Source: RHKX01 sp964641695 (GTDB taxonomy: Bacteria > Actinomycetota > Thermoleophilia > Solirubrobacterales > 70-9). From it: a DNA stretch of 18,947 nucleotides. The position numbers were made by a program, and so were the translations under genes. The DNA is taken from contig CAZXKG010000050.1 in assembly GCA_964641695.1 (NCBI GenBank), positions 1-18,947 on the forward strand. The letters are read 5' to 3'. This document shows positions 1-7,217 of this stretch, piece by piece; the stretch's first letter is position 1; every line of letters begins with the position of its first letter. The notes under the pieces were generated by a model. The model saw only the letters and a list, made by a program, of their open reading frames with translations, searched no databases and was not told the origin of the DNA.

Positions 1-1
1 C

Positions 2-115
2 CTCAACACCCTCGAGGTCAACCTGCAGAAGTTCCTCGCCGCCGTCCAGCGCGGCCGCGACCGCCTGGCCGGTCGTGACGAGGAAGAGATAGAGCCGGCC
101 GAAGTAGTCCAGTAG
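2..115 (+). CDS. 3' end of an unidentified gene (partial)
   Basis: The window opens inside a reading frame that runs to a TAG at 113-115 and gives about 37 C-terminal residues (ending in EEEIEPAEVVQ). The third codon positions are almost all G or C, as in the real genes nearby, which supports coding. The piece looks helical and ends in an acidic tail. I do not recognise the family from this fragment. It converges on the methyltransferase that ends at 166; the 50 bases between them hold a short GC-rich inverted repeat and a TTTTT run but no convincing terminator. Confidence 0.45.
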   Translation, partial: LNTLEVNLQKFLAAVQRGRDRLAGRDEEEIEPAEVVQ

Positions 116-165
116 CGGCAGCGGCCCGCTGACGCGGCGCGGCTCCGTTTTTGGTCAGCCGACCA

Positions 166-708
166 CTACTCGTAGGTGGCGGCGATCACGGCGAGGTCGT
201 TGCGCTGCCAGGCGATCCTTCCGCCCGACCACTCGGCCAGATCCTCGGCCGCGTCGGGGTAGTCACGGAGTGGGTTGACGGTTGCGAGGTGCTCTTCGAC
301 CTCGACGATGTCGCCCAGCACCAGCGCGCGGGACTGCTCGCGGATCCGCCGGAACAGGTCACGCTTCAGCTCGGAGGTCAGGTGGTGGACGCTGAGCACC
401 GAGATCACGAGGTCCCAGGGGCCGTCGGGCAGCGGATCCTCCATCCGCGCCAGGCGCACCTCGATCCCCATCTCGCGCGCCTGGAACACCATCTCCGGGC
501 TCGAGTCGAGGCCGGTGATCCGCGCCTCCGGGAAGGCCCCGAGTAGCCGTCGCGAGGTCTCACCGCTGCCGATCCCGAGGTCGAGCACGCGCTTCGGCGT
601 GCCGTCGATCGCGGCGATCGCGGCGTCCTGGAGCTCGTCGTAGCCGGGGACGGCCGCGCGTACCCACTCCAGGTATCCGTCGGGTTGGAAGTCCGGTCGT
701 TCGCTCAC
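166..708 (-). CDS. Class I SAM-dependent methyltransferase
   Basis: A Rossmann-fold methyltransferase of about 180 residues. Motif I, VLDLGIGSGE, lies at residues 41-50 and binds S-adenosylmethionine. The acidic end of strand 2 (GLDSSPEM) and a motif IV-like strand (WDLVISVLSVHHL) follow, and the chain ends in the usual terminal beta-hairpin (WQRNDLAVIAATYE), so it looks complete although short. The substrate cannot be told; relatives of this UbiE/TrmO-like type methylate small molecules. Start: I prefer GTG at 708 because a TAGCCT -10 box lies 11 nt upstream on the minus strand. ATG at 732 is also possible and would overlap the divergent DUF177 start codon. Neither start has a clear Shine-Dalgarno sequence. 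Confidence 0.8.
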   Translation of the reverse strand: MSERPDFQPDGYLEWVRAAVPGYDELQDAAIAAIDGTPKRVLDLGIGSGETSRRLLGAFPEARITGLDSSPEMVFQAREMGIEVRLARMEDPLPDGPWDLVISVLSVHHLTSELKRDLFRRIREQSRALVLGDIVEVEEHLATVNPLRDYPDAAEDLAEWSGGRIAWQRNDLAVIAATYE

Positions 709-719
709 GGTACGCTCGG

Positions 720-725
720 AGGCTA
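720..725 (-). promoter_or_regulatory. Candidate -10 box (TAGCCT) for the methyltransferase
   Basis: On the minus strand TAGCCT lies 11 nt before the GTG at 708, the same geometry as the other candidate leaderless promoters in this window. It overlaps the GGAGG ribosome binding site (718-722) that serves the divergent DUF177 gene. Confidence 0.35.
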
Positions 726-730
726 GCTGC

Positions 731-1252
731 ATGACCGGCGAGCCCGACAACCGGATCGACCTCGACAGGCTCTCGCTGCGCGCCGGCCAGGCTGCTCAGC
801 TCGAGATCGAGCTGGAGGCCGAAGCGCCGCTGGTAGGTGGCGAGGAGCTGGCGTTCGAGCGGGTGCCGGTGGCGGCCCGGATCGACGTCTCGAGGACGAG
901 CTCGGGATATGCGCTCCGGCTGCGTGCCGAGCCGGTGGTGCTCGGGGTCTGCGCACGGTGTCTGGGGGATGCCCGTCTGCCGCTCGAGCTGGAGGTTCGC
1001 GAGGTCGATCAGGGAGACGTCGAGGACGAGGACTTGAGCAGCCCGTACGTCGTCGACGGTCTGCTGGACGCGACCTCCTGGCTGCACGATGCGATCAGGC
1101 TCGCGATTCCCGAGCGGCTTCTCTGCCGCCCAGACTGCGCCGGGCTCTGCGACGTCTGCGGCGCGGCGCTGAACGATCTCGCTCCCGGCGAGCACACCCA
1201 CGAGGCCCCGCGCGATCCGCGTTTCGCGAAGCTCCGGATGCTCGAGGAGTAA
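731..1252 (+). CDS. yceD: DUF177 / YceD family protein (large ribosomal subunit accumulation)
   Basis: A 173-residue protein of the DUF177/YceD family, which in other bacteria is needed for normal 23S rRNA accumulation and is nearly always encoded just before rpmF, as here. Six cysteines stand in the expected places: C74 and C77 (CARC) and C132, C136, C140 and C143 (CRPDCAGLCDVCG), a likely metal-binding cluster. The C-terminus RDPRFAKLRMLEE matches the family ending D-P-R-(F/W)-A-x-L. The ATG at 731 is fixed by a GGAGG ribosome binding site at 718-722, 8 nt upstream. It is the first gene of the DUF177-rpmF-plsX-acpP-rnc run. The family call is firm; the biochemical role is known only in outline. 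Confidence 0.9.
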   Translation: MTGEPDNRIDLDRLSLRAGQAAQLEIELEAEAPLVGGEELAFERVPVAARIDVSRTSSGYALRLRAEPVVLGVCARCLGDARLPLELEVREVDQGDVEDEDLSSPYVVDGLLDATSWLHDAIRLAIPERLLCRPDCAGLCDVCGAALNDLAPGEHTHEAPRDPRFAKLRMLEE

Positions 1253-1290
1253 GAGGCCACAGGCTCCCGGCGCCGCGTCCTGCGCCCCGC

Positions 1291-1296
1291 TACGAT
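1291..1296 (+). promoter_or_regulatory. Candidate -10 box (TACGAT) for rpmF
   Basis: TACGAT ends 10 nt before the rpmF ATG and is followed by a CGCCGCCGC tract running into ATGGCCGTAC. The same tract and start context recur before rpsP. No Shine-Dalgarno sequence is visible, so a leaderless or very short-leader transcript is inferred. Confidence 0.4.
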
Positions 1297-1306
1297 TCGC
1301 CGCCGC

Positions 1307-1519
1307 ATGGCCGTACCGAAGAAGCGTCAATCCAGTGCCCGCCGCGACAAGCGTCGCGCCCACGACGCCGTTGCCGCGCCGAGCTTGAACGAGTGCCCGC
1401 AGTGCCACAGCCCCAGGCTCCCGCACCGCGTCTGCCCGAGCTGCGGCACCTACGCGGGTCGCGAGGTCGTCAACGTCGACCCGGTCGGCCCTGACGGAAT
1501 CCCCGCCGAGGGGCAGTAG
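1307..1519 (+). CDS. rpmF: Large ribosomal subunit protein bL32
   Basis: Ribosomal protein L32, 70 residues, part of the 50S subunit. It begins with the family signature MAVPKKRQSSARRDKRRAHD and has the four-cysteine zinc ribbon, C30-x2-C33 and C43-x2-C46. It is therefore the zinc-dependent (C+) form. It sits in the widely conserved order DUF177-rpmF-plsX. Its TAG stop directly abuts the TTG start of plsX. A possible promoter of its own lies at 1291-1296. Confidence 0.97.
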   Translation: MAVPKKRQSSARRDKRRAHDAVAAPSLNECPQCHSPRLPHRVCPSCGTYAGREVVNVDPVGPDGIPAEGQ

Positions 1520-2623
1520 TTGAGCCCAAACGCGCCGCACCCGAATCGGGAAGCGGTGTCGGGGACGGCGAGCTCCTCGCGGACGCCGTGCGTCGCCTTC
1601 GACGCGCTCGGCGCCGAGCGGGGTCCGGCGGTCGTCGTCGAGGGCGTGCGGATCGCCGCCGCGGAGGGGATCCGGGTCCGCGTGCACGGCCGTGCCGACG
1701 ATCTCAGCGGGCTCGACGGCGTGCCGGGGGTGGAGCTCGCCGACTGCTCCGGGGTGATCGGCAACGACGACGAGCCCGTACGTGCCGTGCGATCGCGTCC
1801 CGACGCCTCGATCGTTCGGGCCGCCACCGACGTGGTCGAGGGCCGCGCCGATGCGCTGGCCAGTCCCGGCTCGACCGGGGCGACGATGGCGGCCTCGCTG
1901 TTCGCGCTCAAGCGGTTGAAGGGGGTGCAGCGCCCGGCGCTGGCCGTGCAGCTACCGACCCCGGGGCGCGACCGTCCCCTGATTCTGCTCGACGTCGGGG
2001 CCAACGCCGACGCCAGGCCCGGACACCTGGTCCAGTTCGCGTATCTCGGATCGGCCTTCGTCGAGGCGGTCCTCGGCATCCCCTCGCCGCGAGTGGCGCT
2101 GCTCTCGGTCGGCGCGGAGGCGAAGAAGGGCTCGACGGTCGTCGTCGACGCGCACGCCGCGCCCGCCGAGCTCGACTCGATCGACTTCGTCGGCAACGTC
2201 GAGGGCAGGGAGCTGCTCGATCCGCCGGCGGACGTCGTCGTCACCGACGGCTTCACCGGCAACGTCGTGCTCAAGACCGTCGAAGGAACGGCCTCGGCGG
2301 TCGGCGATGCGGTCAGGGAGGCCGCCCGCTCCGGTCCTCGGGCGATGGCCGGGGGCCTGCTTCTGCGACCGGCCCTGGGGGGATTGCGTGAGTCGATGGA
2401 TCCGGACGGCACCGGTGGGGCGATCCTGCTCGGCCTCCGCGGGATCGCCGTCGTCGGCCACGGGAGCAGCGGCGCCCTCGGGATCGCCAACCAGATCGGG
2501 CTTGCCGCCCGTTCGGTCACCGAGCGCGCTGCCGAGCGGACGGCTGAGCTGATCGAAGCCGCCGGGGTCGGCAGGGCCGCGATGCGAGCGGGCGATGCGG
2601 GGCGCTCGGCGGACGAGTCGTGA
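1520..2623 (+). CDS. plsX: Phosphate acyltransferase PlsX
   Basis: PlsX transfers the acyl chain from acyl-ACP to inorganic phosphate, giving acyl-phosphate for PlsY, the first committed step of phospholipid synthesis; it is a peripheral membrane enzyme. The 367-residue chain has family blocks such as ASPGSTGATMAASLF, ILLDVGANADARP, FVGNVEGRELL, VVVTDGFTGNVVLKT and GGAILLGLRGIAVVGHGSS. The N-terminal block reads CVAFDALGAERGP instead of the usual DAMGGD, a deviation to note. The TTG start directly follows the rpmF stop; a GTG at 1556 is an alternative that would remove a non-conserved leader. The stop overlaps the acpP GTG (GTGA), indicating translational coupling to its acyl donor's carrier. 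Confidence 0.95.
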   Translation: MSPNAPHPNREAVSGTASSSRTPCVAFDALGAERGPAVVVEGVRIAAAEGIRVRVHGRADDLSGLDGVPGVELADCSGVIGNDDEPVRAVRSRPDASIVRAATDVVEGRADALASPGSTGATMAASLFALKRLKGVQRPALAVQLPTPGRDRPLILLDVGANADARPGHLVQFAYLGSAFVEAVLGIPSPRVALLSVGAEAKKGSTVVVDAHAAPAELDSIDFVGNVEGRELLDPPADVVVTDGFTGNVVLKTVEGTASAVGDAVREAARSGPRAMAGGLLLRPALGGLRESMDPDGTGGAILLGLRGIAVVGHGSSGALGIANQIGLAARSVTERAAERTAELIEAAGVGRAAMRAGDAGRSADES

Positions 2624-2898
2624 TAGACAACTCAGTGATGAGTGATTCGACTGCGGCACCGGGGCGGGAGGAGATCTTCGCGAAGGTTCGCGGACATCTT
2701 GCCGCCGAGTTGGAGATCGACCCCGAGCGGATCAAGGATCCGACCAGCTTCCGCGAGGATCTCGACGCCGATTCCCTCGACCTGTACGAGCTGGTCATGG
2801 AGCTCGAGGACGTCTACGGTGTCTCGATGAGCGAGGAGGAGGCGACGAAGATCAAGACGGTGGGGGACGCCGTCGACTTCGTCTTCGACCGGATCTGA
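2620..2898 (+). CDS. acpP: Acyl carrier protein
   Basis: A small acidic carrier that holds growing fatty acyl chains on a phosphopantetheine arm. The attachment serine is S52 in DADSLDLYELVMELED, the classic D-S-L motif at the start of helix II. The C-terminal helix (TVGDAVDFVFDRI) also fits the family. Length is 92 residues from the GTG at 2620, which overlaps the plsX stop, or 86 residues from ATG at 2638. The usual ACP is about 78 residues, so the first 8-14 residues are extra either way. It lies between plsX and rnc as in many bacteria. Confidence 0.95.
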   Translation: MIDNSVMSDSTAAPGREEIFAKVRGHLAAELEIDPERIKDPTSFREDLDADSLDLYELVMELEDVYGVSMSEEEATKIKTVGDAVDFVFDRI

Positions 2899-2899
2899 C

Positions 2900-3664
2900 G
2901 TGCCTGAGGGAGCTTCGACCCCGGAATCCGTCACCGAGACGGACGCTGCCGCCGATGACGACCGGGGCTGCGCCGCCGAGGACCGGGAGCACGTCGAGCC
3001 CCTGATCGCGTTGATCGACGGCCTCGAGGGGGAGGCCAGGTTCCAGGCCCTCACGCATGCGTCGTGGACCGAGCGGCGGATCAGCTCCTGGGGCCGCCCG
3101 GCCTTCCTTGGCGACAGCGTGCTCGGCCTCGTGATCGCCGAGCATCTGTACGAGCGCTATCCGCGCTCCGACATCGGCCGCTTGACGAAGATCCACGGCC
3201 AGGTCGTCAGCGGACGGGCCTGTGCGGAGGTCGCCTTCGAGATGGGCGTTCCCGAGATGCTCGTCGAAACCTGGCCCCAGACTCACGAAGGGGCGCAGTC
3301 GCCATCCGCCCTCACCGGCAGCGAGCGAGCTATGGCCTCGATCGTGGAGGCCTTGATCGGCGCTTGTTATCTGCAGTTCGGGCTGGAGCGGACCGCGGAG
3401 GCGGTCCTGACCGCCTTCGTTCCCCAGATCGAGCTCGCCACCGGGACGCGGCTCGACTTCAAGTCTGCGCTGCAGGAGCATCTGGCCCGCCGGGGCTTGC
3501 GGGTCGGCTACGTCGTGGTGGACGAGCAGGGACCGCCGCATGACCGTACGTTCACCGTCGAGGCGAGGGTCGGCGACGACGTTCTGGGCACCGGCGAGGG
3601 TGGCAGCAAGAAGGCCGCGGAGCAGGCTGCCGCAGCCGAGGCGCTGGATGAACTGGGCGGCTGA
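2900..3664 (+). CDS. rnc: Ribonuclease III-like protein with degenerate catalytic site
   Basis: A 254-residue RNase III homologue, GTG start one base after the acpP stop. An N-terminal helical RNase III domain covers about residues 35-180 and a double-stranded RNA binding domain about 185-252 (DFKSALQEHLARRG then GEGGSKKAAEQAAAAEAL). The fold signature is kept (FLGDSVL, VEALIGACYLQ). The metal site is not: the canonical NERLEFLGD reads WGRPAFLGD, so E. coli E38 and E41 become G65 and A68; E65 becomes I92; and D114 becomes S147 in ASIVEA. Only D72 (E. coli D45) and E150 (E117) remain. RNase III normally matures rRNA and cleaves structured mRNA; this protein may bind RNA without cutting it, as mitoribosomal RNase III-like subunits do. 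That functional reading is inference. A non-conserved acidic leader of about 30 residues precedes the domain. Confidence 0.88.
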   Translation: MPEGASTPESVTETDAAADDDRGCAAEDREHVEPLIALIDGLEGEARFQALTHASWTERRISSWGRPAFLGDSVLGLVIAEHLYERYPRSDIGRLTKIHGQVVSGRACAEVAFEMGVPEMLVETWPQTHEGAQSPSALTGSERAMASIVEALIGACYLQFGLERTAEAVLTAFVPQIELATGTRLDFKSALQEHLARRGLRVGYVVVDEQGPPHDRTFTVEARVGDDVLGTGEGGSKKAAEQAAAAEALDELGG

Positions 3665-3770
3665 GCAGGGACTTCTCGAACGCTGTGGTTCCCGTCCGAT
3701 CGAGTGGGCACGCTTGTCTGCGATGCGGCCTGCAGGAGGCGGCCGACCACGACGAACGGGGTTCGAGTAG

Positions 3771-6203
3771 ATGCATCTGAAATCGATCACCTTGAAGGGC
3801 TTCAAGTCCTTCCCCGAGCGCACTCATCTGGAGTTCTCGCCGGGCGTCAGCGTGATCGTCGGGCCCAACGGCTGCGGCAAGTCGAACATCACCGACGGCG
3901 TCCTCTGGGCGCTCGGCGAGCAGAGCCCGCTCGCCGTGCGCGGGCAGTCGATGCAGGACGTGATCTTCGCCGGCGGACGCGAGCGCTCGGCGCGCGGGTC
4001 GGCCGAGGTCGAGGTCGTGATCGACAACTCCGACGGCGCCGCCGGCTCGGAGTTCTCGGAGATCTCCGTCACCCGCAAGCTCGACCGCAACGGCGACGGT
4101 GGCTACCGACTCAACGGCGCGCGCTGCCGGCTCGCCGACATCAGCGAGGCCCTCTCCGACGCCAGCCTCGGTCGCGAGATGCACTCGGTGATCGGCCAGG
4201 GCAAGGTCGAGTCGATCGTCCTCTCCAAGCCTCGTGAGCGGCGCCTGCTGATCGAGGAGGCCGCCGGGCTCGGCAAGCACCGCAAGCGTCGTCGCCGCGC
4301 GCAGCTCAAGCTCGAGCGCACGCGCCAGAATCTCGACCGGGCTCTGGACGTGGAGCGCGAGGCCCGCTCCCGGCTGCGCCCCTTGCGCCAGCAGGCGAAC
4401 GCGGCCGAGACCCACGCCCGGCTCGAGCGGCAGACGATGGAGCTGCGGCTGCGGCTGCTCGGCGACCGCCTCGCCGCCGGCGACGACGAGCTCAAGGAAG
4501 CCGAGGAGGCGGTTGCCAAGGCCCGCGCCGACCGCGCTCGGATCGAGGAGAAGCTCGCCGAGGCGAACAAGCGGCGCAGCGTCGTGGAGGAGAGCCTCGC
4601 CAAACGCGATCGCGAGCGAACCGCCGTGTGGGGTGAGCTGACGGCGCTCAGGGCCGCTCACGAGCGCCTGGGAGCCCGGACCGAGGCGCTCGCCGCCCGC
4701 GAGACCGAGTTGAGGATGGCCGTCGACCGCCGTCGCGCCCAGCTCGGGGTGCTGGCGGCCGAGTTGCGGGCTACCGAGCGCGACGCCGAGGCCGCGCTGG
4801 CCCGCGAGTTGGACTCGATCGACGAGGCGCTGGCCGAGGCCGTCGCGGGGATCGAGGGCGCGCGTGAGGTCGATGAGGTCGAGGGCAGGCTCGCCGCGCT
4901 GGCGAAGGTCCGCCTCGGGGCTGAGCGTGCCGGGCGCTCCGCGCGTCGTGCCGAGGACATGCTCGGACACCGGCGTCAGGACTCGCTCGAGCAGCGGGCG
5001 GAGGCGGAGGCTGAGCTCGCCCAGACCCTCGCCCGGCTCTGCGCGGCGCTGGCCTCGGCTCGGGACGCGGTCGGCGCTCGCGCTTCGGCGGCCGAGAAGC
5101 GGATCGTGGGCGTCGAGCAGGGCGACGAGCTGGCCGACAGGCTTCGTGAGTGCTCGCGGGTCGAGAACGAGCTGCACGGCGAGCTTCGGGTGATCGCCGA
5201 GCGCGTCACCGAGTCCGAGGTTCGGGCCGCTCACCTCCGCGACCGGCGCGAGGACGCCGAGGCCGAATGGGGCCGGATCCTCACCAAGCTGGAGCTCGAG
5301 GAGGAGCCGAAGCAGGAGTCGCTGGAGGCCGAGGAGCGGGAGCGGGTGGAGGCCTCGATCGAGCGGCTGATCCGCAGGCGCGAGCAGCTCGGGCCGGTGA
5401 ACCCGCTGGCGGAGGCCGAGTACGAGCGGGCCAAGGAGCACGTCGAGGAGCTCGAGGCCCAGCGCGAGGATCTGGAGAAGGCCCTGGCCGAGCTGGCCAA
5501 GTTGATCAAGCAGACCGACCGTGAGATCACCGCCGCCTTCGAGGAGACGTTCGCCGCCGCGAGCGCGAACTTCACCGAGCTGATCGAGCATCTCTTCCCG
5601 GGCGGCAGCGGGAAGTTGCGGATCGTGGAGGCGCCCAAGCCTGAACGTGTCCTGGGTGGCGCGAGCACCGCCGAGGAGGCCGGCTCCGAAGGTGGGGAGG
5701 AGGGTGCCGCCGAAGTCGAGGAGCTGGAGGACGAGGAGGATCCCGCCGAGACCGCCGGAGTCGAGATCGAGGTCACGCCCGCCGGCAAGGCGACGCGCCG
5801 CCTCTCGCTGCTCTCGGGCGGAGAGAAGTCACTGGTCGCGCTGGCGTTCGTCTTCAGCGTCTTCCTCGCCCGCCCATCGCCCTTCTACATCCTCGACGAG
5901 GTCGAGGCCGCCCTCGACGACGCCAACATCGACCGCTTCCTGCAGCTCGTCCGCCGCTTCTCAGACCGAGCCCAGTTCGTGATCGTCACCCACCAGAAGC
6001 GGACGATGGACGCAGCCGACGTCCTCTACGGGGTCAGCATGAAGGACGGCGCGACCAAGGTGATCTCGCGCAAGCTGCCGCGTGACTCCCAGCTGCCGAT
6101 CGGCGCCGACGCGCCGGAGCCGGGCGACGCCGACGCTCGCGATGCCGCGCCGGTCGAGGCGGTCGAGGCGCCGGGCGACGCCTCGGCCCCGCGCGCGGCG
6201 TAG
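3771..6203 (+). CDS. smc: SMC-family chromosome segregation ATPase lacking a hinge
   Basis: Both ATPase half-heads of a bacterial SMC are present. The N-half has Walker A GPNGCGKSN (31-39) and the Q-loop stretch HSVIGQGKVESI. The C-half has GPVNPLAEAEYE (from 541), the signature LSLLSGGEK (678-686) and Walker B FYILDEVEAALDD (705-717), followed by QFVIVTHQKRTMDAADVLYGVSM. SMC normally dimerises through a globular hinge at the tip of two long coiled-coil arms and reaches about 1150-1200 residues. Here only about 375 residues separate the head halves (about 165-540), all Glu/Arg/Ala-rich coiled coil, with no hinge-like globular block and no CxxC zinc hook. A second oddity is an acidic insert (about 634-662) in the C-half. 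The reading frame is continuous, so this is not a frameshift. The start ATG gives the family beginning MHLKSITLKGFKSF; no clear ribosome binding site is seen. Confidence 0.92.
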   Translation: MHLKSITLKGFKSFPERTHLEFSPGVSVIVGPNGCGKSNITDGVLWALGEQSPLAVRGQSMQDVIFAGGRERSARGSAEVEVVIDNSDGAAGSEFSEISVTRKLDRNGDGGYRLNGARCRLADISEALSDASLGREMHSVIGQGKVESIVLSKPRERRLLIEEAAGLGKHRKRRRRAQLKLERTRQNLDRALDVEREARSRLRPLRQQANAAETHARLERQTMELRLRLLGDRLAAGDDELKEAEEAVAKARADRARIEEKLAEANKRRSVVEESLAKRDRERTAVWGELTALRAAHERLGARTEALAARETELRMAVDRRRAQLGVLAAELRATERDAEAALARELDSIDEALAEAVAGIEGAREVDEVEGRLAALAKVRLGAERAGRSARRAEDMLGHRRQDSLEQRAEAEAELAQTLARLCAALASARDAVGARASAAEKRIVGVEQGDELADRLRECSRVENELHGELRVIAERVTESEVRAAHLRDRREDAEAEWGRILTKLELEEEPKQESLEAEERERVEASIERLIRRREQLGPVNPLAEAEYERAKEHVEELEAQREDLEKALAELAKLIKQTDREITAAFEETFAAASANFTELIEHLFPGGSGKLRIVEAPKPERVLGGASTAEEAGSEGGEEGAAEVEELEDEEDPAETAGVEIEVTPAGKATRRLSLLSGGEKSLVALAFVFSVFLARPSPFYILDEVEAALDDANIDRFLQLVRRFSDRAQFVIVTHQKRTMDAADVLYGVSMKDGATKVISRKLPRDSQLPIGADAPEPGDADARDAAPVEAVEAPGDASAPRAA

Positions 6204-6206
6204 GCT
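6201..6206 (+). promoter_or_regulatory. Candidate -10 box (TAGGCT) for ftsY
   Basis: TAGGCT, whose first three bases are the smc stop codon, lies 9 nt before the ftsY ATG. The 11-mer TAGGCTTCCGC (6201-6211) is repeated exactly before ffh (12804-12814). No Shine-Dalgarno sequence is visible. A leaderless ftsY transcript is inferred. Confidence 0.45.
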
Positions 6207-6215
6207 TCCGCGCCG

Positions 6216-7217
6216 ATGTCGACCACCTGGGCAGAGCTGCTCGATCTGGGCGAGCGCGAGGCGCCGACGCCCGGTGCCGATGCGGTTCCGGAGCAGGAGG
6301 ATGGCCAGCCGCGCCGTCGGGGTTTCTTCAAGCGGCTGCGCGAGAGCCTCGCGACCAGCCGCGAGGCGCTGTCCGCGGAGATCGGCTCGTCGCTGTTCGA
6401 GACGCTCGACGCGGAGACCTGGGAGCGCCTCGAGGAGGCGCTGATCATGGCCGACGTCGGGGCGCGGACCACCGCCGAGGTGGTCGGCCGGCTCGAGGCC
6501 GAGGTCGAGGGCGGCAAGGTCGAGGGCGCCGAGGCCGTGCAGGCTCGCCTGGTCGAGCTGCTCGCCGAGCGCGCCGAGGTCGGCAACCCACGGATCGACC
6601 TGCGCCCGCAGCCGGCGATCGTGATGATCGTCGGCGTCAACGGCACCGGCAAGACGACCACCGTCGGCAAGCTCGCCTGGCACCTGCAGAAGGAGGCCGG
6701 GCTCTCGGTGATGCTCGCCGCCGCCGACACCTACCGCGCTGCCGCCGTCGAGCAGCTCGCCACCTGGGCCGAGCGGGCCGGCTGCGAGATCGTCAAGGCG
6801 GAGACCGGACAGGACGCCGGAGCGGTCGTCTTCGACGCGATCGCCGCCGCCGAGGCGCGCGGCAGCGANNNNNNNNNNGCCGGCCGCCTGCACACTCGCA
6901 CCGACCTGATGGAGGAGCTCGCCAAGGTCCGCCGCGTGATCGAGAAGCGCTGCGGCCGCGGCCCCTCTGAGACCCTCATAGTCGTCGACTCGACGACCGG
7001 CCAGAACGGCCTCCGCCAAGCCAAGGTCTTCGGCGACGCCGTCGAGGTCACCGGCGTCGCCCTGACCAAGCTGGACGGCACCGCCAAGGGCGGCATCGCC
7101 CTAGCGATCGCCGGCGAGCTGGGCATCCCCGTGAAGCTGATCGGAATCGGTGAGGGCATCGACGACCTCCGCCCCTTCGACGCCGAGGCGTTCAGCGCGG
7201 CGTTGGTGGGGGAGTAG
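6216..7217 (+). CDS. ftsY: Signal recognition particle receptor FtsY (contains assembly gap)
   Basis: The SRP receptor GTPase docks ribosome-SRP complexes at the membrane by forming a twin-GTPase complex with Ffh. The chain has a short acidic A region (1-30), the NG-linking segment RRRGFFKRLRESLATSREAL, the helical N domain, and the G domain with P-loop GVNGTGKTTT (140-149), DTYRAAAVEQL, TKLDGTAKGG and the closing GIGEGIDDLRPFDAEAFSAAL. Ten N at 6869-6878 remove the G3 segment: residues 218-221 are unknown just before AGRLHT. The family has D-V-V-(I/L)-V-D-T there, which would need about 19 missing bases rather than 10, so the gap length is probably nominal and the frame is kept by chance. 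The gene follows smc by 12 bp. Confidence 0.96.
   Translation: MSTTWAELLDLGEREAPTPGADAVPEQEDGQPRRRGFFKRLRESLATSREALSAEIGSSLFETLDAETWERLEEALIMADVGARTTAEVVGRLEAEVEGGKVEGAEAVQARLVELLAERAEVGNPRIDLRPQPAIVMIVGVNGTGKTTTVGKLAWHLQKEAGLSVMLAAADTYRAAAVEQLATWAERAGCEIVKAETGQDAGAVVFDAIAAAEARGSXXXXAGRLHTRTDLMEELAKVRRVIEKRCGRGPSETLIVVDSTTGQNGLRQAKVFGDAVEVTGVALTKLDGTAKGGIALAIAGELGIPVKLIGIGEGIDDLRPFDAEAFSAALVGE
6869..6878. other. Assembly gap of 10 N inside ftsY
   Basis: Ten undetermined bases interrupt the FtsY G domain at the DTAGR (G3) motif. Judged against the conserved FtsY sequence, about three codons more than the gap allows are missing, so the true gap is probably near 19 bases. Confidence 0.95.

Noticed and set aside
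116..165. Possible terminator between the first fragment and the methyltransferase
   Set aside because: A TTTTT run and short GC inverted repeats (CAGCGG-C-CCGCTG) are present, but the repeat has a one-base loop and is not directly followed by the T-run.
560..1687. Long minus-strand frame across DUF177 and rpmF
   Set aside because: Arg/Pro-rich shadow opposite well-identified genes; no motifs.
4893..5160. Possible Rad50-type zinc hook in place of the SMC hinge
   Set aside because: Only isolated cysteines (in RLCAAL and RECSRV) occur, not a CxxC pair.
3552..5591. A 679-codon open frame on the minus strand opposite rnc/smc
   Set aside because: It is the antisense shadow of the GC-rich smc coiled coil; its Leu/Gly/Arg-heavy translation shows no domain, while the plus strand encodes clear SMC motifs.
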